Positions 20,822-31,562 of a stretch of 64,000 nucleotides of DNA are shown here, in pieces; the stretch's first letter is position 1; every line of letters begins with the position of its first letter. The position numbers were made by a program, and so were the translations under genes. The notes under the pieces are model-generated. The model was not told the DNA's origin, did no database searches, and saw nothing but the letters and a program-made list of their open reading frames with translations. The DNA comes from Granulosicoccaceae sp. 1_MG-2023 (GTDB lineage: Bacteria > Pseudomonadota > Gammaproteobacteria > Granulosicoccales > Granulosicoccaceae): the NCBI GenBank assembly GCA_030546905.1, contig JAUOPI010000008.1, forward strand, positions 94,687-158,686. Reading direction: 5' to 3'.

Positions 20822-21884
20822 CCTCGGCGAACGCAGCTACCCCATCCACATCGGCCCGGGACTGCTGGCCCGCCCCGACCTGCTGACCGGCGCCATCGGC
20901 GGTCAGAATGTGTTGATCGTGAGCAACGAAACAGTCGCACCCTTGTATCTTGAGCGCGTCAAAGCCGCACTCGGTGACTACAACACGCAGACACTGGTGC
21001 TGCGCGACGGCGAGCAGTACAAAACCCTCGACGAGCTGACAAAGATCTACGACAAGCTGCTGGAACTGCGCTTTGACCGGCGCTGCACACTGATCGCCCT
21101 GGGCGGCGGCGTGATCGGCGATATGACCGGCTTCGCCGCAGCCAGCTATCAGCGCGGCGTCAACTTCATCCAGATCCCGACCACCCTGCTGGCGCAGGTG
21201 GACTCCTCCGTAGGCGGCAAAACCGGCGTGAATCACCCGCTGGGCAAAAACATGATCGGCGCGTTTCACCAGCCGGTCGCGGTAATTGCCGACACCGATT
21301 CCCTCAACACCCTGCCGGACCGCGAGTTGCGCGCCGGCCTGGCCGAGGTCATCAAATACGGACTGTTGATCGATTTTGCGTTCTTTGAATGGCTGGAAGA
21401 CAACCTGAGCGGCCTGCTGCAACGCGACACCGCCACCCTCAGCCATGCCATCGCCCACTGCTGCCGGATCAAGGCGCAGGTCGTTGCCAATGACGAACGT
21501 GAAAAAGGCCAGCGCGCCCTGCTCAACCTCGGCCACACCTTCGGCCACGCCATCGAAACCGGTATGGGCTACGGCGCCTGGCTGCACGGCGAAGCGGTCG
21601 GCACCGGCATGTGCATGGCTGCTGATCTGTCCTGCCGCCTGGGCCGGATCAGCGAGGCAGACCGCGATCGTGCCATCGCCCTGATCGACGCTGCCGGCCT
21701 GCCGGTCAAGGCCCCGTCCTCCCTCACTGAAGAGCGTTTTCTGGCGCTGATGTCGCAGGACAAAAAAGTCACCGACAAAACCCTCAATCTGGTGCTCTTT
21801 GAACAACTCGGCCACACCGTGTTGACCAGCGACTTTGACGACGCGGCTTTGCGCGCGACGATCCGCGCCTTCACGGCAGCCTGA
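20802..21884 (+). CDS. aroB: 3-dehydroquinate synthase AroB
   Basis: AroB converts DAHP to 3-dehydroquinate using NAD and a divalent metal. The 360-residue protein has [53 protein letters not shown] and the metal ligands in [12 protein letters not shown]. The ATG at 20802 lies inside the end of aroK. The aroK-aroB pair downstream of pilQ is the classical gammaproteobacterial arrangement. Confidence 0.97.
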   Translation: MTTLNIDLGERSYPIHIGPGLLARPDLLTGAIGGQNVLIVSNETVAPLYLERVKAALGDYNTQTLVLRDGEQYKTLDELTKIYDKLLELRFDRRCTLIALGGGVIGDMTGFAAASYQRGVNFIQIPTTLLAQVDSSVGGKTGVNHPLGKNMIGAFHQPVAVIADTDSLNTLPDRELRAGLAEVIKYGLLIDFAFFEWLEDNLSGLLQRDTATLSHAIAHCCRIKAQVVANDEREKGQRALLNLGHTFGHAIETGMGYGAWLHGEAVGTGMCMAADLSCRLGRISEADRDRAIALIDAAGLPVKAPSSLTEERFLALMSQDKKVTDKTLNLVLFEQLGHTVLTSDFDDAALRATIRAFTAA

Positions 21885-22055
21885 ATCCCGCACCTTCCTG
21901 CACGGCCGGCCTGCGGGCCGGTCGCCGCACTGTAATGCAAGCGGAGCGAAAATTGTCCGCCACCGCGGCATTTTTCGACTATATCTACAGGTTGAGCGAT
22001 AACTTCACCCACGCCGCCGATCACGCGCTGCAACCTGAGCCGGGCTTTTTTATTC

Positions 22056-23714
22056 ATGAGCAAAAGTGACAACGCTGAACTGTACCACCTGACAGAACAG
22101 ACGCTTTCCGCCCTTGAAATTCAACGTCAACCCTTCGACAACAAGGCCGCCCACTTCCGCTTCTTTGTTGACAGCAAGGTCAATGGCGTTCTGGCGGCGC
22201 TGCAGGAATCGCTGGAACCGGAAAACACCCTGCCGGTCGTCATCGCCCCGCGCGGCGCCGGCAAAACCGCGCTGCTGGAACTGCTGATCGAACAAACCCA
22301 CGGTGGGGTGCAGTACTTTCTTGTCGAAGGCAACGAACAGTTCAACGCCAACAACGTCTTCGCGGGCATGCTGGAAGCCTTTCAGGAGCCCGCCCCGGAC
22401 GACCTGCAGGCCTGTCTCGACGCATTGGCCGTACGCCTCCGACAGCTTGAAGAACAAAAACTGCGTGCCGTAATTCTGCTCGATGACGCCGAACAGGTGC
22501 CCGCCAGCGAGCTCTACAAACTCGTCTCCGGCATGCTTTATATGCGCAACGGCAGCGCCCTGCCCTCATTCCGGATCGCCCTGACCGCCGCGCCATCGTT
22601 TGAGGATTCCGCAGCCCGCGCAATCCCCGAAGACACGGATCTGCACGAAGTCCTGCTGCCCTTGCCGCAACTGGACCTGCAGGGCACCGAAAGCTTTATC
22701 ACACACCATCTGCAAGGCGCCGGCTACTTCGAAGCCCTGCCGCTGGACGGCACCGCCATCGCCAACATCCGACATGCCGCCAATGGCTTGCCCGGCCTGA
22801 CCCTGAGCGAAACAACACGCGTACTGAACGAAACCTTCAATGACGCGCCGGCCCCGTCGACGCGTATTCCGGTGCGTCCGGCCGGGCTGGGCGGGCTGTC
22901 AGGCCTGAGCGAACGGCTGCCGGACTTTGTCCGCGACAAACGCGCCCTGGCACTGGCCGCCGTGGCCTGTCTGGCCATCGGCAGCAGCCTTTTTCTGGGC
23001 CGCGACAAAGCCCCTGAGGACAGCGTCGCGGAAAACGCCGGCAACACCCGCATTATCAGCGAGCCACTGCAACTGCCCGCGCCGGGAGAAGCGCCCGCGA
23101 GCAGCACGCCGGCCGACCCGGATGCCCCGCCGCGGCTGGTTCTGCTGTCGGAGAAAAAGGCGCTGACACCGCGCGCTGAGAGCGCACCGAACAAGGCACC
23201 GACGCCGCCTGCGCCGCCCAAAGCCGAACCCGTCAAGCCGGAACCGGCCGGACTCCCCGAACCGGTCGTCACGGTACGCCCGGCACCGCCGGTGGAAACC
23301 AAACCGGCGCCCGCTCCCAAACCGGCCGAAAGCACCCCGGCTGCGCGTGAAAGCGCTACTGAAACCGCCGCGAAAACAGACGACAAACCCGCTTCAAACG
23401 CGGCCTCAACAGCCCTGGAATCGCCTAACTGGGTCCTTATGCAGGGCGCTGACCAGTTCACCATCCAGATGATTGCCTCCAGCAGTCGCGATGAGGTGGA
23501 GCGCTTTCTCAAAGCCCACGAACTGAACACACCGAATTCCATTTTCAGCTTCGCCCGCGGCAACGAAACCTGGTTCGCGCTGATCCACGGCCTCTACCCT
23601 TCCATCGAGGATGCACAGGCCGCCATCCGCCAATTGCCCGAAGCGGTACGGACCCGTCATCCCTGGATACGCCAGATCGGACGGATTCAGGAGTCGCTGA
23701 AAAACCGTTCCTGA
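22056..23714 (+). CDS. damX: DamX-like AAA/SPOR domain protein
   Basis: This 552-residue protein has an AAA-type N-terminal domain with a P-loop APRGAGKTALLE (K70) and VILLDDAEQVP, a single membrane segment (about 302-317), a proline- and alanine-rich periplasmic linker (about 325-450) and a C-terminal SPOR domain (about 465-545, QFTIQMIASSSRDEVERFL). SPOR domains bind denuded glycan at division septa, so the protein is expected at the divisome, as shown for E. coli DamX. The order aroB-damX-gltB matches Pseudomonas. The 171-bp gap before it contains one GC-rich dyad (CCGGCC/GGCCGG near 21907) but no clear terminator. Confidence 0.9.
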   Translation: MSKSDNAELYHLTEQTLSALEIQRQPFDNKAAHFRFFVDSKVNGVLAALQESLEPENTLPVVIAPRGAGKTALLELLIEQTHGGVQYFLVEGNEQFNANNVFAGMLEAFQEPAPDDLQACLDALAVRLRQLEEQKLRAVILLDDAEQVPASELYKLVSGMLYMRNGSALPSFRIALTAAPSFEDSAARAIPEDTDLHEVLLPLPQLDLQGTESFITHHLQGAGYFEALPLDGTAIANIRHAANGLPGLTLSETTRVLNETFNDAPAPSTRIPVRPAGLGGLSGLSERLPDFVRDKRALALAAVACLAIGSSLFLGRDKAPEDSVAENAGNTRIISEPLQLPAPGEAPASSTPADPDAPPRLVLLSEKKALTPRAESAPNKAPTPPAPPKAEPVKPEPAGLPEPVVTVRPAPPVETKPAPAPKPAESTPAARESATETAAKTDDKPASNAASTALESPNWVLMQGADQFTIQMIASSSRDEVERFLKAHELNTPNSIFSFARGNETWFALIHGLYPSIEDAQAAIRQLPEAVRTRHPWIRQIGRIQESLKNRS

Positions 23715-23939
23715 GTACACTTGCATGACAGTTCGGGAGTGGGCTATTCTCGAACTGACCTTCGGTTCAACCCGATTCCAAAACCTCCCTGAAGCCAGTC
23801 GGTTCCGGCATCTCCGGTGACAGGGACCGGTGCGATACGGCGCGCTCCAATTTCCGTTCACTGCCGCAGGTCGCTATAATGGCCGGTCGCGCTGCCAAGC
23901 AGACACCCGTACGTCATCGAACACCAGGTGTATAATTCT

Positions 23940-26900
23940 ATGAATTTGTTGGACAAAACAGCCAAATACGGGCTGTATCGCCCTGAATTTGAAAAAGACA
24001 ATTGCGGCTTCGGCCTGATTGCTCACATGGACGGACAACCCAGCCACTGGCTGGTACTTAACGCCATTAAGTCGCTGGCAAGGATGACGCACCGTGGTGC
24101 TATCGCCGCCGACGGAAAATCCGGGGACGGATGTGGCCTGTTGTTGCGAATGCCCGAGCGTTTCCTGCGCGAAACCGCCCGCAAAGCCGGTATCAGCCTC
24201 GGCGCTGAATTCGGCGTTGGCATGGTTTTCCTGAATCAGGACCAGACCCTCGCCGACAAGGCCCGCCAGGAAGTAAACAAGCAGATCGAAGCACGCGGAC
24301 TGGAAGTCAGCGGCTGGCGTGAAGTTCCCGTCAATCCGGATGCCCTCGGCGAAGAAGCCCGCGCTTCCATGCCGCGCATCGAACAGGTCTTTATCACCGC
24401 ACCGGTCGATATGGACAACATTACGCTCAACCGTAATCTGTACGTTGCCCGCCGCCGTTCGGCGCTGAATCTGCGCGAAGACGAGGCCTTCTACATCTCC
24501 TCGATTTCCGCCGACTCGATCATCTACAAAGGCCTGATGATGCCGCAGTATCTGGCGGATTTTTATCTGGACCTGCAGGACGAGTCGCTCGAATCATCAA
24601 TCGCCGTCTTCCACCAGCGCTTCTCAACCAACACCCTGCCGCAATGGCGTCGTGCCCAACCGTTCCGCTACCTCGCACACAACGGTGAAATCAACACGAT
24701 TCAGGGCAACCGCAACTGGGCCAATGCCCGCGCCAGCAAGTTCAAATCCGACCTGCTGCCCGAACTGCAGGAGCTGCAACCGCTGGTCAGCGGCCGCGAC
24801 TCCGACTCGGCCTCACTGGATAACATGCTGGAAGTGCTGCTGGCAGGCGGTATGGATATTTTCCAGGCCATGCGTATGCTGCTGCCCCCGGCCTGGCAAA
24901 ACAGTGACGAGCTGGATCCGGAACTGCGCGGCTTTCTCGAATTCAGCTCCATGCATATGGAACCCTGGGACGGCCCTGCCGGCGTGGTCATGAGCGACGG
25001 CCGCTACGCCGCCTGCGCACTGGACCGCAACGGCCTGCGTCCGGCCCGTTACGTCATCACCAAAGACGGCCACATCACCCTCGCCTCGGAAATCGGCGTG
25101 TGGGACTACGACACGGACGATGTGGTCGAGAAAGGCCGCCTGAAACCGGGCGACATGCTCGCTGTTGACACCCAGACCGGCACACTGATGAAGCCGCGCG
25201 ACGTCAACGACATGCTCAAGTCCCGTCACCCCTACGCCAAGTGGCTGTGGAAATACTCACGCCATCTGCGTTCGGGTATGCGCAAGATCGAAAACCCGGC
25301 ACCGGCTTTCGACGAAAGCACGCTGACCACCTTCGAGAAGATGTTCAACGTCTCCTTCGAAGAACGTGACGAAATCATCCGCGTACTGGCCGAAAACGGC
25401 GCCGAAGCAATCGGCTCCATGGGCGACGACACCCCGTTCCCGGTCATGTCGCGTCAGGTCCGCTCGCTGTACGACAACTTCCGTCAGCATTTCGCTCAGG
25501 TCACCAATCCGCCGATTGACCCCCTGCGCGAAGCGATCGTCATGTCGCTGGAAACCTGTCTGGGCCGCGAGAAAAACCCTTTCCGCGAAACCATTGACCA
25601 CGCCAAGCGCCTGCTGGTGCGCTCGCCGATTCTGTCGCAGGAGAAATACGAAGCCCTGCTGGCCATGAACGACGAAGATGAGTACCAGCACGCGATCATC
25701 GACCTGTACTACGATCCGGCGCAGATGACGCTCAAAGAAGCGATCAACCATATCTGCAGCGAATCGGTCAAGGCCGCGCGTGACGGCAAGGTCGTTATCG
25801 TTCTGTCCGACCGCCAGCTGCAAAAAGGCCGCCTGCCGGTCCACGCCCTGCTGGCCACAGGCGCTGTGCACCACGCCCTGATCCGCGCCGGTCTGCGTTG
25901 CGACGCCAACCTGATTGTCGAAACCGCCACAGCCCGCGATTCACACCATATGGCTGTGCTGCTCGGCTACGGCGCGACCTGTGTCTACCCGTATCTGGCT
26001 TACCAGTGCATCGGCGGCCTGATCAGCACCGGCGAAATCGGCGGCCTCGACCTCAAGCAAGCGGGCATGAACTACCGCGCCGGGATCAACAAAGGTCTGC
26101 TCAAGATACTCTCGAAAATGGGTATCTCGACCATCACCAGCTACCGTGGTGCGCAGCTTTTCGAGATCGTCGGTCTCGCTCAGGAAGTGGTGGATCTGTG
26201 CTTCTCCGGCACCACCAGCCGTGTCGAAGGCGCTGATTTCAAAGCCATTCAGGACGACATCAAAGTCCTCGCCGAACGTGCCTTCAACCCGCGTGCAACT
26301 ACGCAGCAAGGCGGCCTGCTGAAATACATCCACGGCGGTGAATACCACGCCTACAACCCGGATGTGGTCGGCACACTGCAGGCAGCGGTGACCAGCGGCG
26401 ATTTCGCGGACTACAAAAAATACGCCGATCTGGTCGATCAGCGTCCGCCGTCCATGCTGCGCGACCTGCTCAAACTCAAGCCGGTTGCCAGCGGCCCCGT
26501 ACCGCTGGAAGAAGTCGAATCAGCCGAAGCCATCCTCAGCCGCTTTGACTCGGCCGGCATGTCGCTCGGCGCCCTGTCTCCGGAAGCGCACGAGACCCTC
26601 GCCGAAGCCATGAACCGCCTGGGCGGCCGTTCCAACTCCGGTGAAGGCGGCGAAGACATCTCCCGCTACGGCACACTGAAAATGTCCAAGATCAAACAGA
26701 TCGCCTCGGGCCGTTTCGGTGTCACACCGCATTACCTGGTTAATGCCGAAGTGCTGCAGATCAAAGTCGCTCAGGGCGCCAAGCCCGGCGAAGGTGGTCA
26801 GCTGCCCGGCCATAAGGTCAACGAGATGATCGCGCGCCTGCGTCACTCAACGCCCGGCGTCTCCCTGATCTCACCGCCGCCGCACCACGATATCTACTCA

Positions 26901-28427
26901 ATCGAGGATCTGGCGCAGCTGATCTTTGACCTCAAACAGGTCAATCCGGACGCACTGGTCTCAGTCAAACTGGTCGCCGAAGCCGGTGTCGGTACGGTCG
27001 CCGCCGGTGTGGCCAAGGCCTATGCCGACCTGATTACCGTTTCCGGCTACGACGGCGGTACCGGTGCATCCCCGCTGACCAGCGTGAAGTACGCCGGCTC
27101 GCCGTGGGAACTGGGCGTTTCCGAGACCCATCAGGTACTGCGTGCCAACAACCTGCGTGACAAGGTTCGCCTGCAGGCTGACGGCGGTCTGAAAACCGGT
27201 CTGGACGTGATCAAAGCCGCCGCTCTCGGGGCCGAAAGTTTCGGTTTCGGTACCGGCCCGATGATCGCCATGGGTTGTAAGTTCCTGCGTATCTGCCACC
27301 TCAACAACTGCGCAACCGGTGTTGCTACCCAGCACAAAATCCTGCGCATGCGCCACTTCAACGGCAACGTCGAGAAAGTCATGAACTACATGAAGTTCAT
27401 CGCCGAAGACGTGCGCCTGCATATGGCGGCTCTGGGTGTACGCACTTTCGAAGAGCTGATCGGTCATACCGAACTGCTCGAACCGGTTGAAGGCCAGACC
27501 GACAAGCAAAAAGGTCTCGACTTCTCCCGTGTGCTGTACAACGGCCAGGATGATGCCGCCCTGCGTCAGGCACCGCGTTTCTGTACCTTTGAGCGCAACC
27601 TGCCCTACGACAAAGGCGAACTGGCCGAACAGATGGTCGCCGAATGCCTGCCGGCAATCGAAAACCGCAGCGGCGGGGAATTCACCTTCGACGTGAAAAA
27701 CATCAACCGCTCCATCGGTGCCCGTCTGTCAGGTGAAATCGCCAAACGTTACGGCAACCTCGGGATGGAAGACGCGCCGATCCGCATTAACCTGCGCGGC
27801 ACCAGCGGTCAGAGCCTGGGCGTTTGGAACGCCGGCGGTCTGCATATCTATCTGGAAGGCGACGCCAACGACTATGTCGGTAAAGGCATGAGCGGCGGTA
27901 AACTGGTAATCCGTCCGCCGGCAAGTGCTCACTACCGCACCAACGAAAGCACCATCATCGGCAACACCTGTCTGTACGGCGCCACCGGCGGCCGGCTCTA
28001 CGCTGCAGGTAAGGCCGGCGAACGCTTCGCCGTGCGCAACTCCGGTTGCCACGCGGTAGTCGAAGGTATCGGCGACCACGGCTGCGAATACATGACCGGC
28101 GGCTGCGTAACCGTACTCGGTGAAACCGGCGTCAACTTCGGCGCAGGTATGACCGGCGGCTTCGCTTTCGTACTCGACCGCAACAACGTGTTTGTCGACC
28201 GCTACAACAACGAGCTGATCGATATTCACCGTCTCAACGGCGAGTCCATGCACAGCTACCGTCACTTCCTGCGTGACGTGATCGACGAGTATGTGCAGGA
28301 AACCGGCTCTGAATGGGCGCAGGACATCCTGGATGACTTCTACGTCGTCTCCTCGAAGTTCTGGCTGGTCAAACCCAAAGCCGCCTCACTGGCGGATCTG
28401 CTCAGCACGCTGCACAAAGCGGCCTGA
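23940..28427 (+). CDS. gltB: Glutamate synthase (NADPH) large subunit GltB
   Basis: GltB hydrolyses glutamine and condenses the ammonia with 2-oxoglutarate. The 1495-residue protein contains a 21-residue propeptide ending before nucleophile Cys22 ([11 protein letters not shown]), a class II glutaminase domain (about 22-420), the central domain, an FMN-binding synthase domain with the 3Fe-4S cysteines in [19 protein letters not shown], and a GXGXG beta-helix domain (about 1230-1430). The ATG at 23940 has AGGTG nine bases upstream; TATAAT at 23875-23880 is a likely -10. The partner gltD does not follow; dnaG does, after a terminator. Confidence 0.97.
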   Translation: MNLLDKTAKYGLYRPEFEKDNCGFGLIAHMDGQPSHWLVLNAIKSLARMTHRGAIAADGKSGDGCGLLLRMPERFLRETARKAGISLGAEFGVGMVFLNQDQTLADKARQEVNKQIEARGLEVSGWREVPVNPDALGEEARASMPRIEQVFITAPVDMDNITLNRNLYVARRRSALNLREDEAFYISSISADSIIYKGLMMPQYLADFYLDLQDESLESSIAVFHQRFSTNTLPQWRRAQPFRYLAHNGEINTIQGNRNWANARASKFKSDLLPELQELQPLVSGRDSDSASLDNMLEVLLAGGMDIFQAMRMLLPPAWQNSDELDPELRGFLEFSSMHMEPWDGPAGVVMSDGRYAACALDRNGLRPARYVITKDGHITLASEIGVWDYDTDDVVEKGRLKPGDMLAVDTQTGTLMKPRDVNDMLKSRHPYAKWLWKYSRHLRSGMRKIENPAPAFDESTLTTFEKMFNVSFEERDEIIRVLAENGAEAIGSMGDDTPFPVMSRQVRSLYDNFRQHFAQVTNPPIDPLREAIVMSLETCLGREKNPFRETIDHAKRLLVRSPILSQEKYEALLAMNDEDEYQHAIIDLYYDPAQMTLKEAINHICSESVKAARDGKVVIVLSDRQLQKGRLPVHALLATGAVHHALIRAGLRCDANLIVETATARDSHHMAVLLGYGATCVYPYLAYQCIGGLISTGEIGGLDLKQAGMNYRAGINKGLLKILSKMGISTITSYRGAQLFEIVGLAQEVVDLCFSGTTSRVEGADFKAIQDDIKVLAERAFNPRATTQQGGLLKYIHGGEYHAYNPDVVGTLQAAVTSGDFADYKKYADLVDQRPPSMLRDLLKLKPVASGPVPLEEVESAEAILSRFDSAGMSLGALSPEAHETLAEAMNRLGGRSNSGEGGEDISRYGTLKMSKIKQIASGRFGVTPHYLVNAEVLQIKVAQGAKPGEGGQLPGHKVNEMIARLRHSTPGVSLISPPPHHDIYSIEDLAQLIFDLKQVNPDALVSVKLVAEAGVGTVAAGVAKAYADLITVSGYDGGTGASPLTSVKYAGSPWELGVSETHQVLRANNLRDKVRLQADGGLKTGLDVIKAAALGAESFGFGTGPMIAMGCKFLRICHLNNCATGVATQHKILRMRHFNGNVEKVMNYMKFIAEDVRLHMAALGVRTFEELIGHTELLEPVEGQTDKQKGLDFSRVLYNGQDDAALRQAPRFCTFERNLPYDKGELAEQMVAECLPAIENRSGGEFTFDVKNINRSIGARLSGEIAKRYGNLGMEDAPIRINLRGTSGQSLGVWNAGGLHIYLEGDANDYVGKGMSGGKLVIRPPASAHYRTNESTIIGNTCLYGATGGRLYAAGKAGERFAVRNSGCHAVVEGIGDHGCEYMTGGCVTVLGETGVNFGAGMTGGFAFVLDRNNVFVDRYNNELIDIHRLNGESMHSYRHFLRDVIDEYVQETGSEWAQDILDDFYVVSSKFWLVKPKAASLADLLSTLHKAA

Positions 28428-28441
28428 TCAGTATCAGCACC

Positions 28442-28475
28442 AAAAAAAGGGCGCCTTCTACGGCGCCCTTTTTTT
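28442..28475 (+). terminator. Rho-independent terminator of gltB
   Basis: Seven A, the stem GGGCGCC / GGCGCCC with loop TTCTAC, and seven T begin 14 bp after the gltB stop codon. Confidence 0.93.
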
Positions 28476-28536
28476 ATTCCTTACCGGTAAGCCAACAAGT
28501 CACCGCGGCCCGCCATCGTGCTATATTGATGCTTCT

Positions 28537-30309
28537 ATGGCCGGTCGTATTCCCCGAGATTTCATCGACAACCTTCTCAGTCGCATCGATATCGTCGACG
28601 TGATCGGCGAACGTGTGCCGTTAAAAAAATCCGGCAGCAATTACACCGCCTGCTGCCCTTTTCATAACGAGAAAACGCCTTCTTTTACGGTCAGCCAGAC
28701 CAAACAGTTCTATCACTGCTTCGGCTGTCAGGCCAATGGCACCGCCATCAGCTTTCTGATGAACTACGACCAGCTGCATTTTATCGACGCCGTCGAGCAG
28801 CTGGCCGAATCCGTCGGCCTGGAAGTGCCCCGCGAAGGCGGACATGACGCCGCTCAGGACAAGCGCAAACCGCTTTACGAAGTGATGGAGCGCTGCGCCC
28901 GCTACTACAGCGATACACTGAGAAAGTCCCCCGAGGCTATCGCCTATCTCAAACGCCGCGGGCTGTCCGGCGAGACCGCCAAAACCTTCGGCCTCGGCTA
29001 CGCCCCGCCGGGCTGGACCCATCTGCAAAGCGCCACCGGCGCCAGCAATGACCAGCTGCTCAGTCTCGGCATGCAGATCCGCCACGAAGAAGGCCGGATC
29101 TACGACCGCTTCCGCGAACGGATCATGTTCCCGATCCGCGACCGGCGCGGGCGCATTATCGGCTTCGGCGGACGCATCCTCGACAACGGCGAACCCAAAT
29201 ACCTCAACTCGCCGGAAACCACCCTGTTTCACAAAGGCGAGGAGCTCTACGCGCTTTACGAGGCACGCAAAGCGGCGGTCAGCGAACAACGCATCCTGAT
29301 TGTCGAAGGCTATATGGATGTGATCGCACTCTGGCAGCACGGCGTGCGTAATGCCGTTGCCACCCTGGGCACTGCCACCACGCCCTCGCATATCGAGACT
29401 CTCTTCCGAACCGTGCCGGAGCTGGTGTTCTGTTTCGACGGCGACCGCGCCGGACGCGATGCCGCCTGGCGGGCGCTGCGTGCGACCCTGCCCGCCCTGC
29501 GCGACGGACGCGATGCGCACTTTGCCTTCCTCAGCGACGGCGAAGACCCGGACAGCCTGATCTCCGGCCAGGGCAAGGCCGCGTTTGATGCCTTTATCCG
29601 CAGCGCCTTGCCGGTCACCGACTTTATGATCGAACGGCTCAGCGAAGGCCTGGATCTGTCCGGCGTCGGCGGCAAGGCGCGTCTGGCCAAAGAGGCCAAA
29701 CCGCTGATTGAAACCATGCCCGAAGGGATCTACCGACAGCTGACCATCCGCCAGATCGAAACCCTGATCGGCGCTCGCCTGGATGTCGCCGCCGCACGCG
29801 AAGAAACTCCGCCGCCGGCGCCCGCCCCGCACGCGCCGACCGGACCGGCAACACCAGCCAAGCCCGGCACCGGCACGCAGCGGCGCCGGGCCGAGAAAAG
29901 CGAATCCCTGCTATTGCGGCGCGCCGCCACGCTGGTGCTGCAGATCCCGGCCGTGATTGCCAACTACGATGAGTCCCGCCACGCACCGGTCGCTGACACA
30001 GATGGCGCCGCGCTGCTGCTCGACCTGATAAAACAAGTCCGGGGCAATCCGCAAATCTCCACCGCGGCACTGCTGGAACACTTTCGTGAAAGCCCGGTTT
30101 TCAAAGGCCTGAGCAAACTCGCCTCTGCGCCGCTGCTACCGGATAATCACGAAATGGACGCAGATGCCGCCGCCGAAGAGTTTATAAATATTCTGCGCAA
30201 GCTGCGGCTGCTGGCCGAACGCAACCGCACCGGCCCTGTACCGGAAAGCCACAGACGCGGCCTGCTGGGCATCGGCGGCAGACGCCTGCGACCACCGGAG
30301 GAACGTTGA
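28537..30309 (+). CDS. dnaG: DNA primase DnaG
   Basis: DnaG makes RNA primers at the replication fork. The 590-residue protein has the CHC2 zinc finger (C40, H43, C61, C64), the catalytic core with ERIMFPIRDRRGRIIGFGGR, the TOPRIM motifs VEGYMDVIAL and FCFDGDRAGRDAA, a proline-rich hinge (about 425-450) and a C-terminal DnaB-interaction region. The ATG at 28537 gives the family start MAGRIPRDFIDNLLSRIDIV. Instead of lying between rpsU-yqeY and rpoD, it follows gltB. Its TGA overlaps the TTG start of rsmE. Confidence 0.97.
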   Translation: MAGRIPRDFIDNLLSRIDIVDVIGERVPLKKSGSNYTACCPFHNEKTPSFTVSQTKQFYHCFGCQANGTAISFLMNYDQLHFIDAVEQLAESVGLEVPREGGHDAAQDKRKPLYEVMERCARYYSDTLRKSPEAIAYLKRRGLSGETAKTFGLGYAPPGWTHLQSATGASNDQLLSLGMQIRHEEGRIYDRFRERIMFPIRDRRGRIIGFGGRILDNGEPKYLNSPETTLFHKGEELYALYEARKAAVSEQRILIVEGYMDVIALWQHGVRNAVATLGTATTPSHIETLFRTVPELVFCFDGDRAGRDAAWRALRATLPALRDGRDAHFAFLSDGEDPDSLISGQGKAAFDAFIRSALPVTDFMIERLSEGLDLSGVGGKARLAKEAKPLIETMPEGIYRQLTIRQIETLIGARLDVAAAREETPPPAPAPHAPTGPATPAKPGTGTQRRRAEKSESLLLRRAATLVLQIPAVIANYDESRHAPVADTDGAALLLDLIKQVRGNPQISTAALLEHFRESPVFKGLSKLASAPLLPDNHEMDADAAAEEFINILRKLRLLAERNRTGPVPESHRRGLLGIGGRRLRPPEER

Positions 30310-31034
30310 GAGAAATCCGCCTATACACTGACCAGACACTGCAAGCAGGCGCCCGGCTGTGCCTCGATAAGGAGGCCACGCGCCACGCTGTGCAGGTACT
30401 GAGACTACAAGCCGGGCACCCGCTGACGCTGTTCAACGGCGATGGCTGGAATTACACCGCAACCTTACAAAACACGGCCAAACAGGCCGAGGTGTTGATT
30501 ACCGGCAAACAGGAAAATCCGCTGGAATCACCGCTGGAGGTGACGCTCGTGCAAGGCGTTTCGCGCAGCGAGCGCATGGACTTCACCCTGCAAAAAGCCG
30601 TCGAACTGGGCGTGACCGGGATCGTGCCCGTATTTACCGAACGTTCGGTGCTGAATCTCAACGGTGCACGGCTGGAAAAGAAAATCCGCCACTGGCGGGC
30701 AGTCATCAGCAGTGCCTGTGAGCAATCCGGTCGCAGCCGTCTGCCGACGCTGGGCGAGGCCGTATCCTTGCGCGACTACCTCGCGACGAACGCCCCGGCG
30801 GGCAAGGCCTGTGTCCTTCTGCCCGGTGCAGCCGGAACCTTTGCCGGCATCGACAATCCCAACAACCGCTTTACCCTGCTTATCGGCCCGGAAGGCGGTC
30901 TGAGCGAGGCTGAAACCGATGCCGCACAAGCGGCGGGATTTACCGGCGTCTCCATGGGCCCGCGCATTCTGAGAACAGAAACCGCCGGCATCGCCGCACT
31001 TTCAATATTACAAGCCCGATTCGGCGACTTCTGA
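30306..31034 (+). CDS. rsmE: 16S rRNA (uracil1498-N3)-methyltransferase RsmE
   Basis: RsmE methylates U1498 of 16S rRNA. The 242-residue protein has the N-terminal PUA-like start REIRLYTDQTL, an SPOUT domain with VTLVQGVSRSERMDFTLQKAVELGV, LLIGPEGGLSEAE and LGPRILRTETA-type SMGPRILRTETAGIAAL. Translation starts at TTG (30306), which overlaps the dnaG stop as TTGA and is preceded by GGAGGAA at ideal spacing; no ATG or GTG lies near the conserved N-terminus. Coupling to dnaG is therefore expected. Confidence 0.95.
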   Translation: MREIRLYTDQTLQAGARLCLDKEATRHAVQVLRLQAGHPLTLFNGDGWNYTATLQNTAKQAEVLITGKQENPLESPLEVTLVQGVSRSERMDFTLQKAVELGVTGIVPVFTERSVLNLNGARLEKKIRHWRAVISSACEQSGRSRLPTLGEAVSLRDYLATNAPAGKACVLLPGAAGTFAGIDNPNNRFTLLIGPEGGLSEAETDAAQAAGFTGVSMGPRILRTETAGIAALSILQARFGDF

Positions 31035-31051
31035 GTCTCCGGGAGTCTGAG

Positions 31052-31552
31052 ATGATAAAAAAAATGCTACTAAGCGCGCTGATTACTGCAAGCCTGCTGA
31101 TGACAGCCTGCAGCTCGCTGCCCACCCACAAACCCGTCGCGCCCAATGTCAGCATTGCCGCCGTGCGGCCGTTGAATCTCAGCCTCGTCAATCAGAAGCT
31201 GGCCTTTACGCTGGATGTGGAAAATCCCAACAGCTACGACCTGCCGGTCGAAGGGCTGGATTTTATAGCGTCTTTTGCCGGCAACGAGATCGCCAGTGGC
31301 AGCAGTGATCAGGAAGTCACCCTGCCGGCCAAAGGCACGGCGCAGATGGAAGTGATTGTTGAGACCTCGCTGAACGATATGATGGACCGCTTCAGCGCCA
31401 TGATGAAATCCGACGGCATTGATTTGAGCTACGGCATCACCGGCACAGTGAAGCTGGCGAACTGGCCAGGCAAAATACCGTTTAATGTAGACGGCGAGCT
31501 GGAAGCGCCGGCCTATGAAGTCAGCCCGGCAGAAGAAGGCGAACGTATCTGA
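31052..31552 (+). CDS. LEA type 2 (WHy-like) family lipoprotein
   Basis: The 166-residue protein has a lipoprotein signal peptide with the modified cysteine at residue 20 (LLMTAC). It then has one LEA_2/WHy-type beta-sandwich domain: LNLSLVNQKLAFTLDVENPN is the first conserved strand pair, followed by LPVEGLDFIASFAGNEIASG. Such domains occur in desiccation- and stress-related proteins, and in bacteria mostly as lipoproteins of unknown role. It sits 17 bp behind rsmE in the same direction and ends 10 bp from the convergent MipZ-like gene. Confidence 0.85.
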   Translation: MIKKMLLSALITASLLMTACSSLPTHKPVAPNVSIAAVRPLNLSLVNQKLAFTLDVENPNSYDLPVEGLDFIASFAGNEIASGSSDQEVTLPAKGTAQMEVIVETSLNDMMDRFSAMMKSDGIDLSYGITGTVKLANWPGKIPFNVDGELEAPAYEVSPAEEGERI

Positions 31553-31562
31553 ACCGGGCCGC

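Noticed and set aside
21901..21923. GC-rich hairpin after aroB as terminator
   Set aside because: The CCGGCC/GGCCGG stem has no following T tract.
23728..23758. Imperfect inverted repeat CAGTTCG...CGAACTG after damX
   Set aside because: The stem has only seven perfect pairs, a long loop and no T tract, so it was not called a terminator.
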